A stretch of 64,000 nucleotides of DNA from Jiangella gansuensis DSM 44835. Lineage in GTDB: Bacteria; Actinomycetota; Actinomycetes; Jiangellales; Jiangellaceae. The position numbers and the translations under genes were made by a program. The DNA is taken from contig NZ_KI911782.1 of NCBI RefSeq assembly GCF_000515395.1, positions 1,651,090-1,715,089 of the forward strand, given 5' to 3'. Shown here in pieces: positions 49,791 to 57,544 of this stretch; position 1 is the first letter of the stretch, and every line of letters starts with the position of its first letter. The notes beneath the pieces were generated by a model. That model was given only the letters and a program-made list of their open reading frames with translations. It was not told the origin of the DNA and searched no databases.

Positions 49791-50045
49791 TCAGCCGCCG
49801 CTCTCGTCGGAGGCGGGCTCGGCCGCTACCGCGTCGTCGATGTCGCCCATCAGCGTGTCCGCGGCGGTCTGGAGGTCGGTACGGCGGTAACCGATGTCCT
49901 CACCGAACGTGTCGGCCCTGGTCCCTTGCCACGCGTCACCGTCGGACATGACCGTGCGCGGGCCGTCGAGGGCTTCCTTCAGATCATCGAGCTTGCCGGA
50001 GACCCGACTCTGCAGCATCTCCAGCTGTTCCCGGCGGTCGCTCAC
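49791..50045 (-). CDS. WXG100 family protein
   Basis: 84 residues: VSDRREQLEMLQSRVSGKLDDLKEALDGPRTV, then SDGDAWQGTRADTFGEDIGYRRTDL. The central W-x-G (WQG near residue 39) in a helix-turn-helix hairpin and the length are those of ESAT-6-like type VII secretion substrates. It ends one base before the start of the 650-residue protein, so the two are co-translated and may be co-secreted. Start GTG 50045 has only a weak GGGG before it. No EccC, EccD or other secretion core genes are in the window. Confidence 0.72.
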   Translation of the reverse strand: MSDRREQLEMLQSRVSGKLDDLKEALDGPRTVMSDGDAWQGTRADTFGEDIGYRRTDLQTAADTLMGDIDDAVAAEPASDESGG

Positions 50046-50156
50046 CCCGAAATGCCTCTCGTCGCTGTTGCCATGCCCGCCGGGACATTCTAGGGGGAGG
50101 ACCGCCTGCCGGGTGTGCGCGGACTGGGCCACGGGACACCCCCTAGGCTGTGCATC

Positions 50157-51560
50157 ATGAGTGCGCACTTCGATGTCGTCGTCCTGGGCGCCGGTCCCGG
50201 CGGGTACACCGCGGCCGTACGGGCAGCCCAGCTGGGCAAGTCGGTGGCCGTCGTCGAGGCCAAGTACTGGGGTGGCGTCTGCCTCAACGTGGGCTGCATC
50301 CCGAGCAAGGCGCTGCTGCGCAACGCCGAGCTGGCCCACATCATCAAGAACGAGGCCCAGAAGACCTTCGGCATCACGATCGAGGGCGAGGTCACGGCCG
50401 ACTACTCGAAGGCGTACGAGCGCAGCCGCAGCGTCGCCGACGGCCGGGTCAAGGGAATCCACTATCTGATGAAGAAGAACGGCATCACCGAGATCGACGG
50501 GTGGGGCACGTTCACCGACGCCAAGACCCTCGACGTCAAGCTGAACGACGGCGGTAGCGAGACGGTCACCTTCGAGCACTGCATCATCGCCGCCGGCGCC
50601 ACGACGCGGCTGCTGCCGGGCACGCAGCTCAGCGAACGTGTCGTCACCTACGAGGAGCAGATCCTCGAGAGCGAGCTGCCGGGCAGCATCATCATCGCCG
50701 GCGCGGGCGCCATCGGCGTCGAGTTCGCCTACGTGCTGGCGAACTACGGCGTCGACGTCACCATCGTCGAGTTCCTCGACCGGATGCTCCCGCTGGAAGA
50801 CCCGGACGTCTCCAAGGAGCTGGCCCGCCAGTACAAGAAGCTCGGCGTCGACGTGCGCACCTCGACCCGGGTCGACGCCATCGACGATTCCGGCGACAAG
50901 GTTCGCGTGACCGTGACGTCGGGGGACAAGCAGGAGGTCCTCGAGGCCGACAAGGTCCTGCAGGCCATCGGCTTCGCCCCGCGGGTCGAGGGCTACGGTC
51001 TGGACAAGGCCGGCGTCAACCTCACCGAGCGCGGCGCCATCGAGGTCGACGAATACCTGCGCACCAGCGTGCCCAGCATCTACGCCATCGGCGACGTCAC
51101 CGGCAAGCTCCTGCTGGCCCACGCGGCCGAGGCCATGGCCGTCGTCGCCGCCGAGACCATCGCGGGCGCGGACACCATGGCCATCGACTACGACATGATC
51201 CCGCGCGCCACCTACTGCCAGCCGCAGGTGGCCAGCTTCGGCTATACCGAGGAGCAGGCGAAGAAGCTCGGCCACGAGGTCAAGGTCTCGAAGTTCCCGT
51301 TCATGGCCAACGGCAAGGCGCACGGCCTCGGCGAACCGGTCGGCTTCGTCAAGATCGTCGCCGACGCCGCCCACAACGAGCTCCTCGGGGCCCACCTGAT
51401 CGGCCCGGACGTCACCGAGCTGCTGCCGGAGCTCACGCTGGCGCAGCAGTGGGACCTGACGGCGGACGAGGTCGGCCGCAACATCCACGCCCACCCGACT
51501 CTGTCCGAGGCCGTCAAGGAAGCCGTCCACGGCATCTCCGGCCACATGATCAACATGTAG
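50157..51560 (+). CDS. lpdA: dihydrolipoyl dehydrogenase
   Basis: 467 residues. [23 protein letters not shown] (FAD), redox disulfide [16 protein letters not shown] near 40-55, NAD-binding [21 protein letters not shown] near 178, [10 protein letters not shown], and the C-terminal [16 protein letters not shown] with the catalytic His-Glu pair. It is the E3 component of pyruvate and 2-oxoglutarate dehydrogenase complexes. The more exact family length favours ATG 50157; the frame is open from 50115. No E1/E2 genes adjoin. A VOC protein gene follows 8 bp later. Confidence 0.95.
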   Translation: MSAHFDVVVLGAGPGGYTAAVRAAQLGKSVAVVEAKYWGGVCLNVGCIPSKALLRNAELAHIIKNEAQKTFGITIEGEVTADYSKAYERSRSVADGRVKGIHYLMKKNGITEIDGWGTFTDAKTLDVKLNDGGSETVTFEHCIIAAGATTRLLPGTQLSERVVTYEEQILESELPGSIIIAGAGAIGVEFAYVLANYGVDVTIVEFLDRMLPLEDPDVSKELARQYKKLGVDVRTSTRVDAIDDSGDKVRVTVTSGDKQEVLEADKVLQAIGFAPRVEGYGLDKAGVNLTERGAIEVDEYLRTSVPSIYAIGDVTGKLLLAHAAEAMAVVAAETIAGADTMAIDYDMIPRATYCQPQVASFGYTEEQAKKLGHEVKVSKFPFMANGKAHGLGEPVGFVKIVADAAHNELLGAHLIGPDVTELLPELTLAQQWDLTADEVGRNIHAHPTLSEAVKEAVHGISGHMINM

Positions 51561-51568
51561 GTCCCGAC

Positions 51569-51955
51569 ATGACCAGCAGGTTCACCGACCTTGCGATCGA
51601 CTGTGCCGATCCCCACGGTCTCGCCCGGTTCTGGTGCTCGGTCCTCGGCTACGAGGTGCAGGACGTCGAGGACGGCCTTGTCACCATCGGCTCCGGTACG
51701 GCCCCTGAAGGCGAGAACCGTCGCGGCCCAGCGCCGCCGACGTTGACGTTCGCGCGCGTGCCCGAGGGCAAGACCGTCAAGAACCGGCTCCACGTGGACC
51801 TCAACCCGACCGACCGGGGGCAGGACGAAGAGGTCCGTCGCCTGCTCGACCTGGGTGCTCGACACGCCGACGTCGGTCAGGGCGATGAGAGCTGGGTCGT
51901 ACTCGCCGACCCCGAGGGGAACGAGTTCTGCGTCCTGGCCGACCGCCGCCCCTGA
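51569..51955 (+). CDS. VOC family (glyoxalase-like) protein
   Basis: 128 residues. MTSRFTDLAIDCADPHGLARFWCSVLGYEV and VKNRLHVDLNPTDRGQDEEVRRLLDLGARHADVG, then ESWVVLADPEGNEFCVL, the two beta-alpha-beta-beta-beta modules of the VOC fold (Glyoxalase_6). Metal ligands are partly preserved. Substrate is unknown; such proteins include antibiotic-binding and isomerase forms. Start 8 bp after lpdA, so it is probably co-transcribed. Confidence 0.85.
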   Translation: MTSRFTDLAIDCADPHGLARFWCSVLGYEVQDVEDGLVTIGSGTAPEGENRRGPAPPTLTFARVPEGKTVKNRLHVDLNPTDRGQDEEVRRLLDLGARHADVGQGDESWVVLADPEGNEFCVLADRRP

Positions 51956-51988
51956 CCGGGGGCCGCAGCCCCACGTGACGCGAGCGCG

Positions 51989-52516
51989 TCAGTCGTCGGT
52001 GTCGGTGCGGATCTCCGGCTCGACGGCGCCGTCGACGCAGCGCAGCCGGACCTCGATCTCGGTCCGGTCGTTCTCGAACTTCACCGAGGGGTGGTCGTCG
52101 TCATCGTCGTCGGCGTCGACGTCGTAGCCCTGGGCGGGGGCCGCGGACTGGATCTCGACCAGGCCGCCGGAGACGCAGCGGGCGACCACCGTGCCGGCGC
52201 CGGTGTCGATCACGCGGGACTCGCCGGCCGTGGGGGTGGCGGTCGGCGTCGGCGTCGGTGTATCGGTCGGCGACGGCCGGTTCGGCGGCGGCTCGGACGA
52301 GGACGGAGGGGGAGACGACGGCGGGGTGGTTCCGGTGGGTTCCGGGGTGGCCAGCCGCTGTTCGACCTCGGCCTGGGTGAGCGGTTCCTGGCTGGAGCCG
52401 AAGATGTCGCTGCCGATCATCCCGACGGCGGCCATGCCGACGGCCGTGGCACCGGCCGCGGCGGCGAGCCACAGCAGCGCCACCGTCCCGATACGCACCC
52501 ACCGCGACCTGGTCAT
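51989..52516 (-). CDS. membrane-anchored Pro/Ser/Thr-rich protein
   Basis: 175 residues. N-terminal membrane helix IGTVALLWLAAAAGATAVGMAAVGMIG, then a long Pro/Ser/Thr linker (TGTTPPSSPPPSSSEPPPNRPSPTDTPTPTPTATPT) and a small C-terminal domain with two Cys (ARCVSGG and LRCVDG) and an Asp run DADDDDDDH. Predicted to be displayed outside the membrane. Divergent from the response regulator gene; its start is 24 bp from the shared 20-bp motif, so it may be under the same control. Function unknown. Confidence 0.6.
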   Translation of the reverse strand: MTRSRWVRIGTVALLWLAAAAGATAVGMAAVGMIGSDIFGSSQEPLTQAEVEQRLATPEPTGTTPPSSPPPSSSEPPPNRPSPTDTPTPTPTATPTAGESRVIDTGAGTVVARCVSGGLVEIQSAAPAQGYDVDADDDDDDHPSVKFENDRTEIEVRLRCVDGAVEPEIRTDTDD

Positions 52517-52539
52517 GTGCGGCAGTATGCCCGTGGTCC

Positions 52540-52559
52540 GGGTTAAGACGCCCCTAACG
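52540..52559 (+). promoter_or_regulatory. candidate response-regulator site, copy 1
   Basis: GGTTAAGACGCCCCTAACGC lies between divergent genes, 61 bp before the response regulator start. 16 of 20 bases match the inverse of 54912-54931. It reads as two TAAS-type half-sites about 11 bp apart (TTAAGACGC and CTAACGC), the direct-repeat layout used by OmpR/PhoB regulators. Confidence 0.5.
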
Positions 52560-52619
52560 CGGCCCTATGCGAGCCCGTCGCGCGCCGACAGGGCGCTGCG
52601 GTGCCCTATCGTTCCCGGC

Positions 52620-53303
52620 ATGGCGCAGGTACTCGTCGTGGAGGACGACGCGACCATCCGCTCGGCGCTGATCCGCGGCCTGACCGAGCGGGGGCACGCG
52701 GTGCGGTCGGCGCCGACGGCGATGTCCGGGCTGGAGCAGGCGGTCGGTGAGCGTCCCGACGTCGTCGTGCTCGATCTTGGACTGCCCGATCTCGACGGGA
52801 CGGCGATGCTGCGGATGCTGCGCGGCGTCAGCGACGTGCCGGTGATCGTGGCGACGGCACGCGACGACGAGAGCGAGGTCGTCGCCGTCCTGGACGCCGG
52901 CGCCGACGACTACGTGACCAAGCCGTTCGGCGTCGCTCAGCTGGACGCCCGCATCCGGGCCGTCCTGCGCCGCGGCGGCGAGGAGCAGCGGGAGCAGGCC
53001 GTCAGCGTCGGCGGGCTGCGGGTCGACCCGCGCAGCAGGGAGGCGACGCTGGACGGCGCGCTGCTGGAGCTGACCCCGCGCGAGTTCGACCTGCTGCACT
53101 ACCTGGCCGCCCGGGCCGGCGAGGTGGTGAGCAAGCGCGACCTGCTCACCGAGGTCTGGCAGCTGCCCTACGGCGGGGCGGACAAGACCGTCGACGTCCA
53201 TCTGTCCTGGCTGCGCCGCAAGCTCGGCGAGACCGCGCAGGAGCCCCGCTACCTGCATGCCGTTCGCGGCGTCGGGGTCCGGCTCAGCCCACCGGTGGAG
53301 TGA
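52620..53303 (+). CDS. OmpR/PhoB-family response regulator
   Basis: 227 residues. Receiver: VLVVEDDATIRSALIRGL with the acidic pair, phospho-acceptor Asp in VVVLDLGLPDLDG near 51, Thr in VIVATARDDE and Lys in DYVTKPFG. The C-terminal winged helix: LLELTPREFDLLHYLAARAGEVVSKRDLLTEVWQ and KTVDVHLSWLRRKLGE. It should be phosphorylated by the histidine kinase encoded 6 bp downstream. A candidate autoregulatory site lies 61 bp upstream. The start ATG 52620 matches family length. Confidence 0.95.
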   Translation: MAQVLVVEDDATIRSALIRGLTERGHAVRSAPTAMSGLEQAVGERPDVVVLDLGLPDLDGTAMLRMLRGVSDVPVIVATARDDESEVVAVLDAGADDYVTKPFGVAQLDARIRAVLRRGGEEQREQAVSVGGLRVDPRSREATLDGALLELTPREFDLLHYLAARAGEVVSKRDLLTEVWQLPYGGADKTVDVHLSWLRRKLGETAQEPRYLHAVRGVGVRLSPPVE

Positions 53304-53309
53304 CGGCCC

Positions 53310-54599
53310 GTGCGCCGCCGGCTGCTCGTCCTCGTCACCGCCACCACGCTGCTCGTGCTGGTGGCGTTCCTGGTGCCGCTGGCACTGCTGGTGCGCGGCG
53401 TCGCGGCCGACCGGGCGGTGCAGGCGGCGACCGTCGAGGCGCAGACGCTGACCTCGCTGGTCGCGACGATGGATCGGGCGTCGCTCGGTCTCGTGGTGGA
53501 GCAGCTCGACGCGACGTCTCGGTTCGACGTGACGGTGTTCCTGCCCGGCGGCGACCCGCTCGGCGCCCCGGCGGACCGGTCGTCGCTGGTGGAGCTGGCG
53601 GAGCGGGGGACCAGCGCGTCGGCGCAGGCGCCCGGTGGCCGGGAGATCGTGTTCGCCGTCGACGGGCCGGCCGGCAGCGTCGGCGTCATCCGCACGTTCG
53701 TCCCCGACGACGAGCTGAACCGTGGCGTCGGCCGCGCGTGGCTGCTGCTGGCTGGGCTGGGGGTGGCTCTGCTGCTGGTGAGCCTCGTGGTGGCGGACCG
53801 GCTGGCCCGGCGGTTGGTCCGGTCGGCGACGGAGCTCGCGGCGGTCTCGCACCGGCTGGGCCGTGGCGAGCTGGACGCCCGGGCCGACACGTCCGCGCCG
53901 GGCGAACTGGGTGTGGTGGCCGGTGCGCTGAACGGGCTGGCGCGGCGCATCACCGGCCTGCTGCGCGAGGAGCGCGAGACCATCGCCGACCTGTCGCACC
54001 GGGTGCGCACCCCGTTGACGACGCTGCGGATGGACGCCGAGGCCGTGCCGGACCCCGACCAGTCCGAACGGCTCGTCGCCGGCGTCGACGCGGTGAACCG
54101 GGCCGTGACGGAGGCGATCCAGCAGGCCCGCACCCGTGGCTCGGACGCAGCGGCCGCGGACGCCGCCGACGTGGTACGGGAACGGGTCGCGTTCTGGTCC
54201 GTGCTGGCCGAGGACACCGAGCGGGACCTGACGGTGGACGTGGCACCCGGACCGCTGCCGGTGGCGCTGAACCGCGTCGACCTCGAGGCCTGCGTCGACG
54301 CACTGCTCGGCAACGTCTTCGCGCACACCCCGCACGGCACGGCCTTCACGGTCCGGCTGCGCGCCGGGGACACGGGCGGTGCCACGCTCGTCGTCGCCGA
54401 CCAGGGTCCCGGCCTGCCCGACGGACCCACGACCGGCGTGCTGCGCCGCGGCGTCAGCGGTTCCGGCTCCAGCGGACTCGGCGTCGACATCGTGCGCCGG
54501 ACCGCGGAGCGCAGCGGCGGCACGCTCCGCCTGGAGCCGACGCCCGGCGGCGGCCTCACCGTCGTCGTCGACCTCGGCCAGCGCTCCATGCCCGACTGA
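53310..54599 (+). CDS. sensor histidine kinase
   Basis: 429 residues. Two membrane helices (LLVLVTATTLLVLVAFLVPLALLV and GRAWLLLAGLGVALLLVSLVV) enclose a sensor of about 110 residues. HAMP region follows; H-box DLSHRVRTPLTTLRMDAEA has the phospho-His near 229; N-box LLGNVFAHTPHG; G-boxes VVADQGPGLP and SGSSGLGVDIV. It senses an envelope cue and signals to the regulator encoded 6 bp upstream. The GTG start at 53310 is supported by the spacing. The 408-bp gap downstream has a cluster of short palindromic repeats before the PepSY gene. Confidence 0.93.
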   Translation: MRRRLLVLVTATTLLVLVAFLVPLALLVRGVAADRAVQAATVEAQTLTSLVATMDRASLGLVVEQLDATSRFDVTVFLPGGDPLGAPADRSSLVELAERGTSASAQAPGGREIVFAVDGPAGSVGVIRTFVPDDELNRGVGRAWLLLAGLGVALLLVSLVVADRLARRLVRSATELAAVSHRLGRGELDARADTSAPGELGVVAGALNGLARRITGLLREERETIADLSHRVRTPLTTLRMDAEAVPDPDQSERLVAGVDAVNRAVTEAIQQARTRGSDAAAADAADVVRERVAFWSVLAEDTERDLTVDVAPGPLPVALNRVDLEACVDALLGNVFAHTPHGTAFTVRLRAGDTGGATLVVADQGPGLPDGPTTGVLRRGVSGSGSSGLGVDIVRRTAERSGGTLRLEPTPGGGLTVVVDLGQRSMPD

Positions 54600-54699
54600 G
54601 CGCCGCGCCCCGGCAGCGACGACGAATCAGCCCAGATCCAGAGGCGGATGCGCCTGGGATCCCGGTATGCCGCGCCCAGGTCCGTGCGCTGGGGTGTGC

Positions 54700-54869
54700 C
54701 ACCTGATCGTCGTTGTGTCACCTGATCGTCGCGGCGTGGACGATCAGGTGTTCCGCGCGGTGGGCACGAGCGCCTGTGGTGCACCTGATCGTCGCCAGCA
54801 GGTGGACACGAAACGATCAGGCGACGTCGACGCGCTGATGAGGGCCGGGACGTCACCTGATCACCAGGT
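54700..54869. repeat. cluster of six CACCTGATCGTCG-type motifs
   Basis: Direct copies of CACCTGATCGTCG at 54700-54712, 54719-54731 and 54782-54794; inverse copies GGACGATCAGGTG at 54738-54750 and CGATCAGGCGACG at 54814-54826; CACCTGATCACCAGGT at 54854-54869. Copies two and three make a perfect 12-bp hairpin with 8-nt loop. The gap 54600-55007 holds no gene. Confidence 0.75.
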
Positions 54870-54911
54870 CATGGCCGCATCGCCGGTCCGGTCGTGACCC
54901 ATTCCGCGCGG

Positions 54912-54931
54912 GCCTTAGCCGCGCCTTAACC
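54912..54931 (-). promoter_or_regulatory. candidate response-regulator site, copy 2
   Basis: On the minus strand GGTTAAGGCGCGGCTAAGGC, matching copy 1 at 52540-52559 in 16 of 20 bases, including GGTTAAG, CGC and CTAA. It is 77 bp before the PepSY gene start. Confidence 0.5.
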
Positions 54932-55007
54932 ACCGGGCAGCGCGGCGCTAGGCCGATCGGCGCGAACGTGGTGGTCATTCGAGAGAAACGATTCGAGGGA
55001 GACCATC

Positions 55008-55565
55008 ATGACCAGGAACCGTATGCTCGCCGCCGCGGCCGCCGCCGGTGCGCTGGTGATCACCGCCGGCACCGCGTTCGCGCTGAACGACGACGATACG
55101 GGCCCGGCGGGTTCGCCGGCCGCCGTGACCGCGACGCCGGACGACTCGCCCAGCCCGAGCGCCTCCGGCACGCCGGACGACACGCCGTCGCAGCCGCCGA
55201 GCACCATGCCGAGCGAACCCGACACCACGGCCATCAGCAGCGACGACGCCGCGCAGATCGCCGTCGGCCACGTCGGTGGCGGTGACGTCCACGAGATCGA
55301 GCGGGAGATGGAGCACGGCCGGCTGGAGTGGAAGGTCGAGGTCGTGCTCGACGGGGTCGAGCACGACGTCCGAGTCGACGCCGGAACGGGTGAGATCACC
55401 CGGGTCGACGTGGACGACGACAACGACGACCGGCGCGACGACGACGACGATCACGACGACCGGCGCGACGACGACGATCACGACGACCGGCATGACGACG
55501 ACCGGCATGACGACGACCACGACGACCGGGACGACGACGATCACGACGATCACGACGACAAGTGA
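55008..55565 (+). CDS. secreted PepSY-domain protein with Asp/His-rich tail
   Basis: 185 residues. Signal peptide MLAAAAAAGALVITAGTAFA, cleavage near residue 25. A Pro/Ser/Thr linker, then a PepSY domain (ISSDDAAQIAVGHVGGGDVHEIEREMEHGRLEWKVEVVLDGVEHDVRVDAGTGEITRVD) near 75-138. The final 45 residues consist almost only of Asp, His and Arg, with units DDRRDDDD, HDDRRDDD, RHDDD. Such a tail could bind Ca or other divalent ions. PepSY proteins control peptidases or sense the envelope. GGGAGA precedes ATG 55008. A copy of the putative response-regulator site lies upstream. A strong terminator follows the stop. Confidence 0.78.
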   Translation: MTRNRMLAAAAAAGALVITAGTAFALNDDDTGPAGSPAAVTATPDDSPSPSASGTPDDTPSQPPSTMPSEPDTTAISSDDAAQIAVGHVGGGDVHEIEREMEHGRLEWKVEVVLDGVEHDVRVDAGTGEITRVDVDDDNDDRRDDDDDHDDRRDDDDHDDRHDDDRHDDDHDDRDDDDHDDHDDK

Positions 55566-55581
55566 GGCGATACCAGGGCGA

Positions 55582-55621
55582 ACCGGCGGTCTCTTCCGGC
55601 CCGGCGGAAGAGACCGCCGGT
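55582..55621. terminator. 17-bp terminator after the PepSY gene
   Basis: ACCGGCGGTCTCTTCCG (55582-55598) pairs exactly with CGGAAGAGACCGCCGGT (55605-55621), loop GCCCGG, starting 17 bp past the stop codon. Confidence 0.88.
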
Positions 55622-55690
55622 GGCTGACATAGTGAAGCCACTCTGACGCGTCTGTGAGGGAGGACGTCACCACCGGAGGAGAGGACGAGT

Positions 55691-56215
55691 GTGGATTCTC
55701 GAGCAGAGCGCGAGTTCAGGGAGTTCGTGGACTCCCGCTCGCTGGCCCTGCGCCGTACCGCGTACGCCCTGACCGGCGACCTGGACACGGCGGAGGACCT
55801 GGTTCAGGGCGCACTGGTCAAGCTGGTCCGGCGGTGGCACAAGGTCGACAACCCCGAGGCCTACGTGCGGCGCACCATCTACAACGACCGGGCCAGCCGG
55901 TGGCGTCGGCGTTCGGTGATCCGTGAGGACTCCGTGGAGGTCACGCCTGACCGGCCGGTCGCGGACACGGCTGGTGACGTCGACGCCCGGCTCGACCTGC
56001 GGCAGGCGTTGTTGCGGTTGGCGCCGCGGCAACGGGCCGTCGTGGTCCTGCGGTTCTACGAGGACCTGGGCGAGCGCGAGGTCGCCGAGCTCCTGGGCTG
56101 TTCGGTGGGCACGGTGCGCAGTCAGACCGCCCGGGCACTGGCCCGGCTGCGGCTCGTCGCACCGGAGCTGGCCGCCGACGCCGCTCTTCCCACTCCCGAG
56201 GAGGCATCAGCATGA
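55691..56215 (+). CDS. SigE-family ECF RNA polymerase sigma factor
   Basis: 174 residues. Sigma2: FVDSRSLALRRTAYALTGDLDTAEDLVQGALVKLVRRWHKVDNPEAYVRRTIYNDRASRWRRR near 12-75. Sigma4: LRLAPRQRAVVVLRFYEDLGEREVAELLGCSVGTVRSQTARALARLR near 105-155. This is the TIGR02983/SigE-fam_strep group. GGAGGAGAGG precedes GTG 55691. The next gene overlaps by ATGA and probably encodes its membrane anti-sigma partner. Confidence 0.9.
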   Translation: MDSRAEREFREFVDSRSLALRRTAYALTGDLDTAEDLVQGALVKLVRRWHKVDNPEAYVRRTIYNDRASRWRRRSVIREDSVEVTPDRPVADTAGDVDARLDLRQALLRLAPRQRAVVVLRFYEDLGEREVAELLGCSVGTVRSQTARALARLRLVAPELAADAALPTPEEASA

Positions 56216-57540
56216 CCATCGAGGACCAGCTGCGCGACGCGCTGGACGACTACACCGCTCGGGTGCGGCCGCGTGCGGGTCTCGCCGACGAGGTGTTGCG
56301 GCAGGCCAAGCGGCGCCGGACGGTGACGGGGCTGGCGACGGCTGGCGGCACCGCCGTGGCGGTCGCGGCCGGCACGCTGTTCGTCGTCGCCGACCCGCTC
56401 GCCACCGACTCCCCGGATCTGGGTTCGGTCGGCCCGGCGGCCGGTGGCGAGGATGCTGGTGAGACCACGCCGCAGGAGCCGGCCGGTGAGGTGACGGTGC
56501 CGCTGGACCCGGGCGCGCTGCCGGCCGGAACGGTGCCGGCGGTGCCGTACTACGACGGCGGAGTGGTGCACGTCGGCGACTGGGAGGTCCCGTTCGGGGA
56601 CGTCTACGCGTTCCGCGTGCTGACGGAGGTGGCCGGCGGGCTGGTCGGCCTTGCCGACCCCGTGCCCGTGGAGGGCGCCGAGGAGCAGGGTGACCACGTG
56701 CTCTGGCTGGCCGCGCGCGACGGCGAGCCGATGGAGCTGGGCTCGGGCCAGATCTACGACATCGGGGTCTCCGCCGACGGAACCCAGGTGGCGTGGGCCG
56801 AGCACGACTGGTCCACCGAGACCGAGGACGCCGGGCCGGGTCGCACGGTGGTCTACGTGGCCGACACCCGGACCGGTGCGGTGCTGCACGAGCTGGAGCA
56901 GACCGGTGCCGACGGTCCCGTCGGCACCGTGAAGGGCTTCCTGGCCGACGGCCGGGTGGTCCTGGACAGCGCCACCAACGCGCCGGGCGGGATCCACCTG
57001 TGGGATCCGGCGGCGGGCACGGTCACACCGTGGACCGATTTCGGATTCGTCAACGCGCTGGCACCAGGAGGTGACGTGGCGGTGCTCCACCCGGGGGGCG
57101 TGGAGGACCGCCCGGCGGTCGTCGACACCGTCACCGGTGAGGCCGTACGGGAGCTCGGCGTTCGCGAGCACGCCGGCCGGGATGCGTTCTCTCCGGACGG
57201 CCGTCATCTGGCGCTGATCGTCGCGAACCCGGACACCCCCGAGCTCGGGGTGGTCACGCCGAGCGACCCGACCGGTGCCGACGGGGGCGGGGCGGCCGCG
57301 CTGCCCGGCACGCTCGTCGTCTCGGATGTCCATACCGGCGAACCGGTCCTGACTCTGGACGGCGGCGACCCGGGCAGCGTCGTCTGGGAGCCCGACGGCA
57401 GCCTGCTGGTCGAGATGTGGGCCGACAACCGCACCCGTGCCAGCGTGGTGCGCTGCGATCTCGCCGGGCAGTGCGAGGCGGCCCTGCCCGAGGACGAGGC
57501 GCGCGACACCGGTTACCCGCTGCTGTACACGGGCCGCTGA
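56212..57540 (+). CDS. membrane-anchored beta-propeller protein, candidate anti-sigma factor
   Basis: 442 residues. A short cytoplasmic N-terminal part (IEDQLRDALDDYTARVRPRAGLADEVLRQAKRRR) precedes one membrane helix (TVTGLATAGGTAVAVAAGTLFVVA), then an outer domain with repeats of the TolB/WD-like type (VSADGTQVAWAEHDW, DGRVVLDSATNAPGGIHLWDPAAGTVTPW, RDAFSPDGRHLALIVANPD). This layout and the overlap with a SigE-family gene are typical of sigma-linked membrane proteins in Streptomyces-like genomes. Direct anti-sigma activity is inferred, not shown. Confidence 0.7.
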   Translation: MTIEDQLRDALDDYTARVRPRAGLADEVLRQAKRRRTVTGLATAGGTAVAVAAGTLFVVADPLATDSPDLGSVGPAAGGEDAGETTPQEPAGEVTVPLDPGALPAGTVPAVPYYDGGVVHVGDWEVPFGDVYAFRVLTEVAGGLVGLADPVPVEGAEEQGDHVLWLAARDGEPMELGSGQIYDIGVSADGTQVAWAEHDWSTETEDAGPGRTVVYVADTRTGAVLHELEQTGADGPVGTVKGFLADGRVVLDSATNAPGGIHLWDPAAGTVTPWTDFGFVNALAPGGDVAVLHPGGVEDRPAVVDTVTGEAVRELGVREHAGRDAFSPDGRHLALIVANPDTPELGVVTPSDPTGADGGGAAALPGTLVVSDVHTGEPVLTLDGGDPGSVVWEPDGSLLVEMWADNRTRASVVRCDLAGQCEAALPEDEARDTGYPLLYTGR

Positions 57541-57544
57541 CGCA

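Noticed and set aside
55433-55560. CRISPR-like short repeats (GAC/CAC/GAT units)
   Set aside because: They are codon repeats inside the Asp/His tail of the PepSY protein, without constant repeats and spacers.
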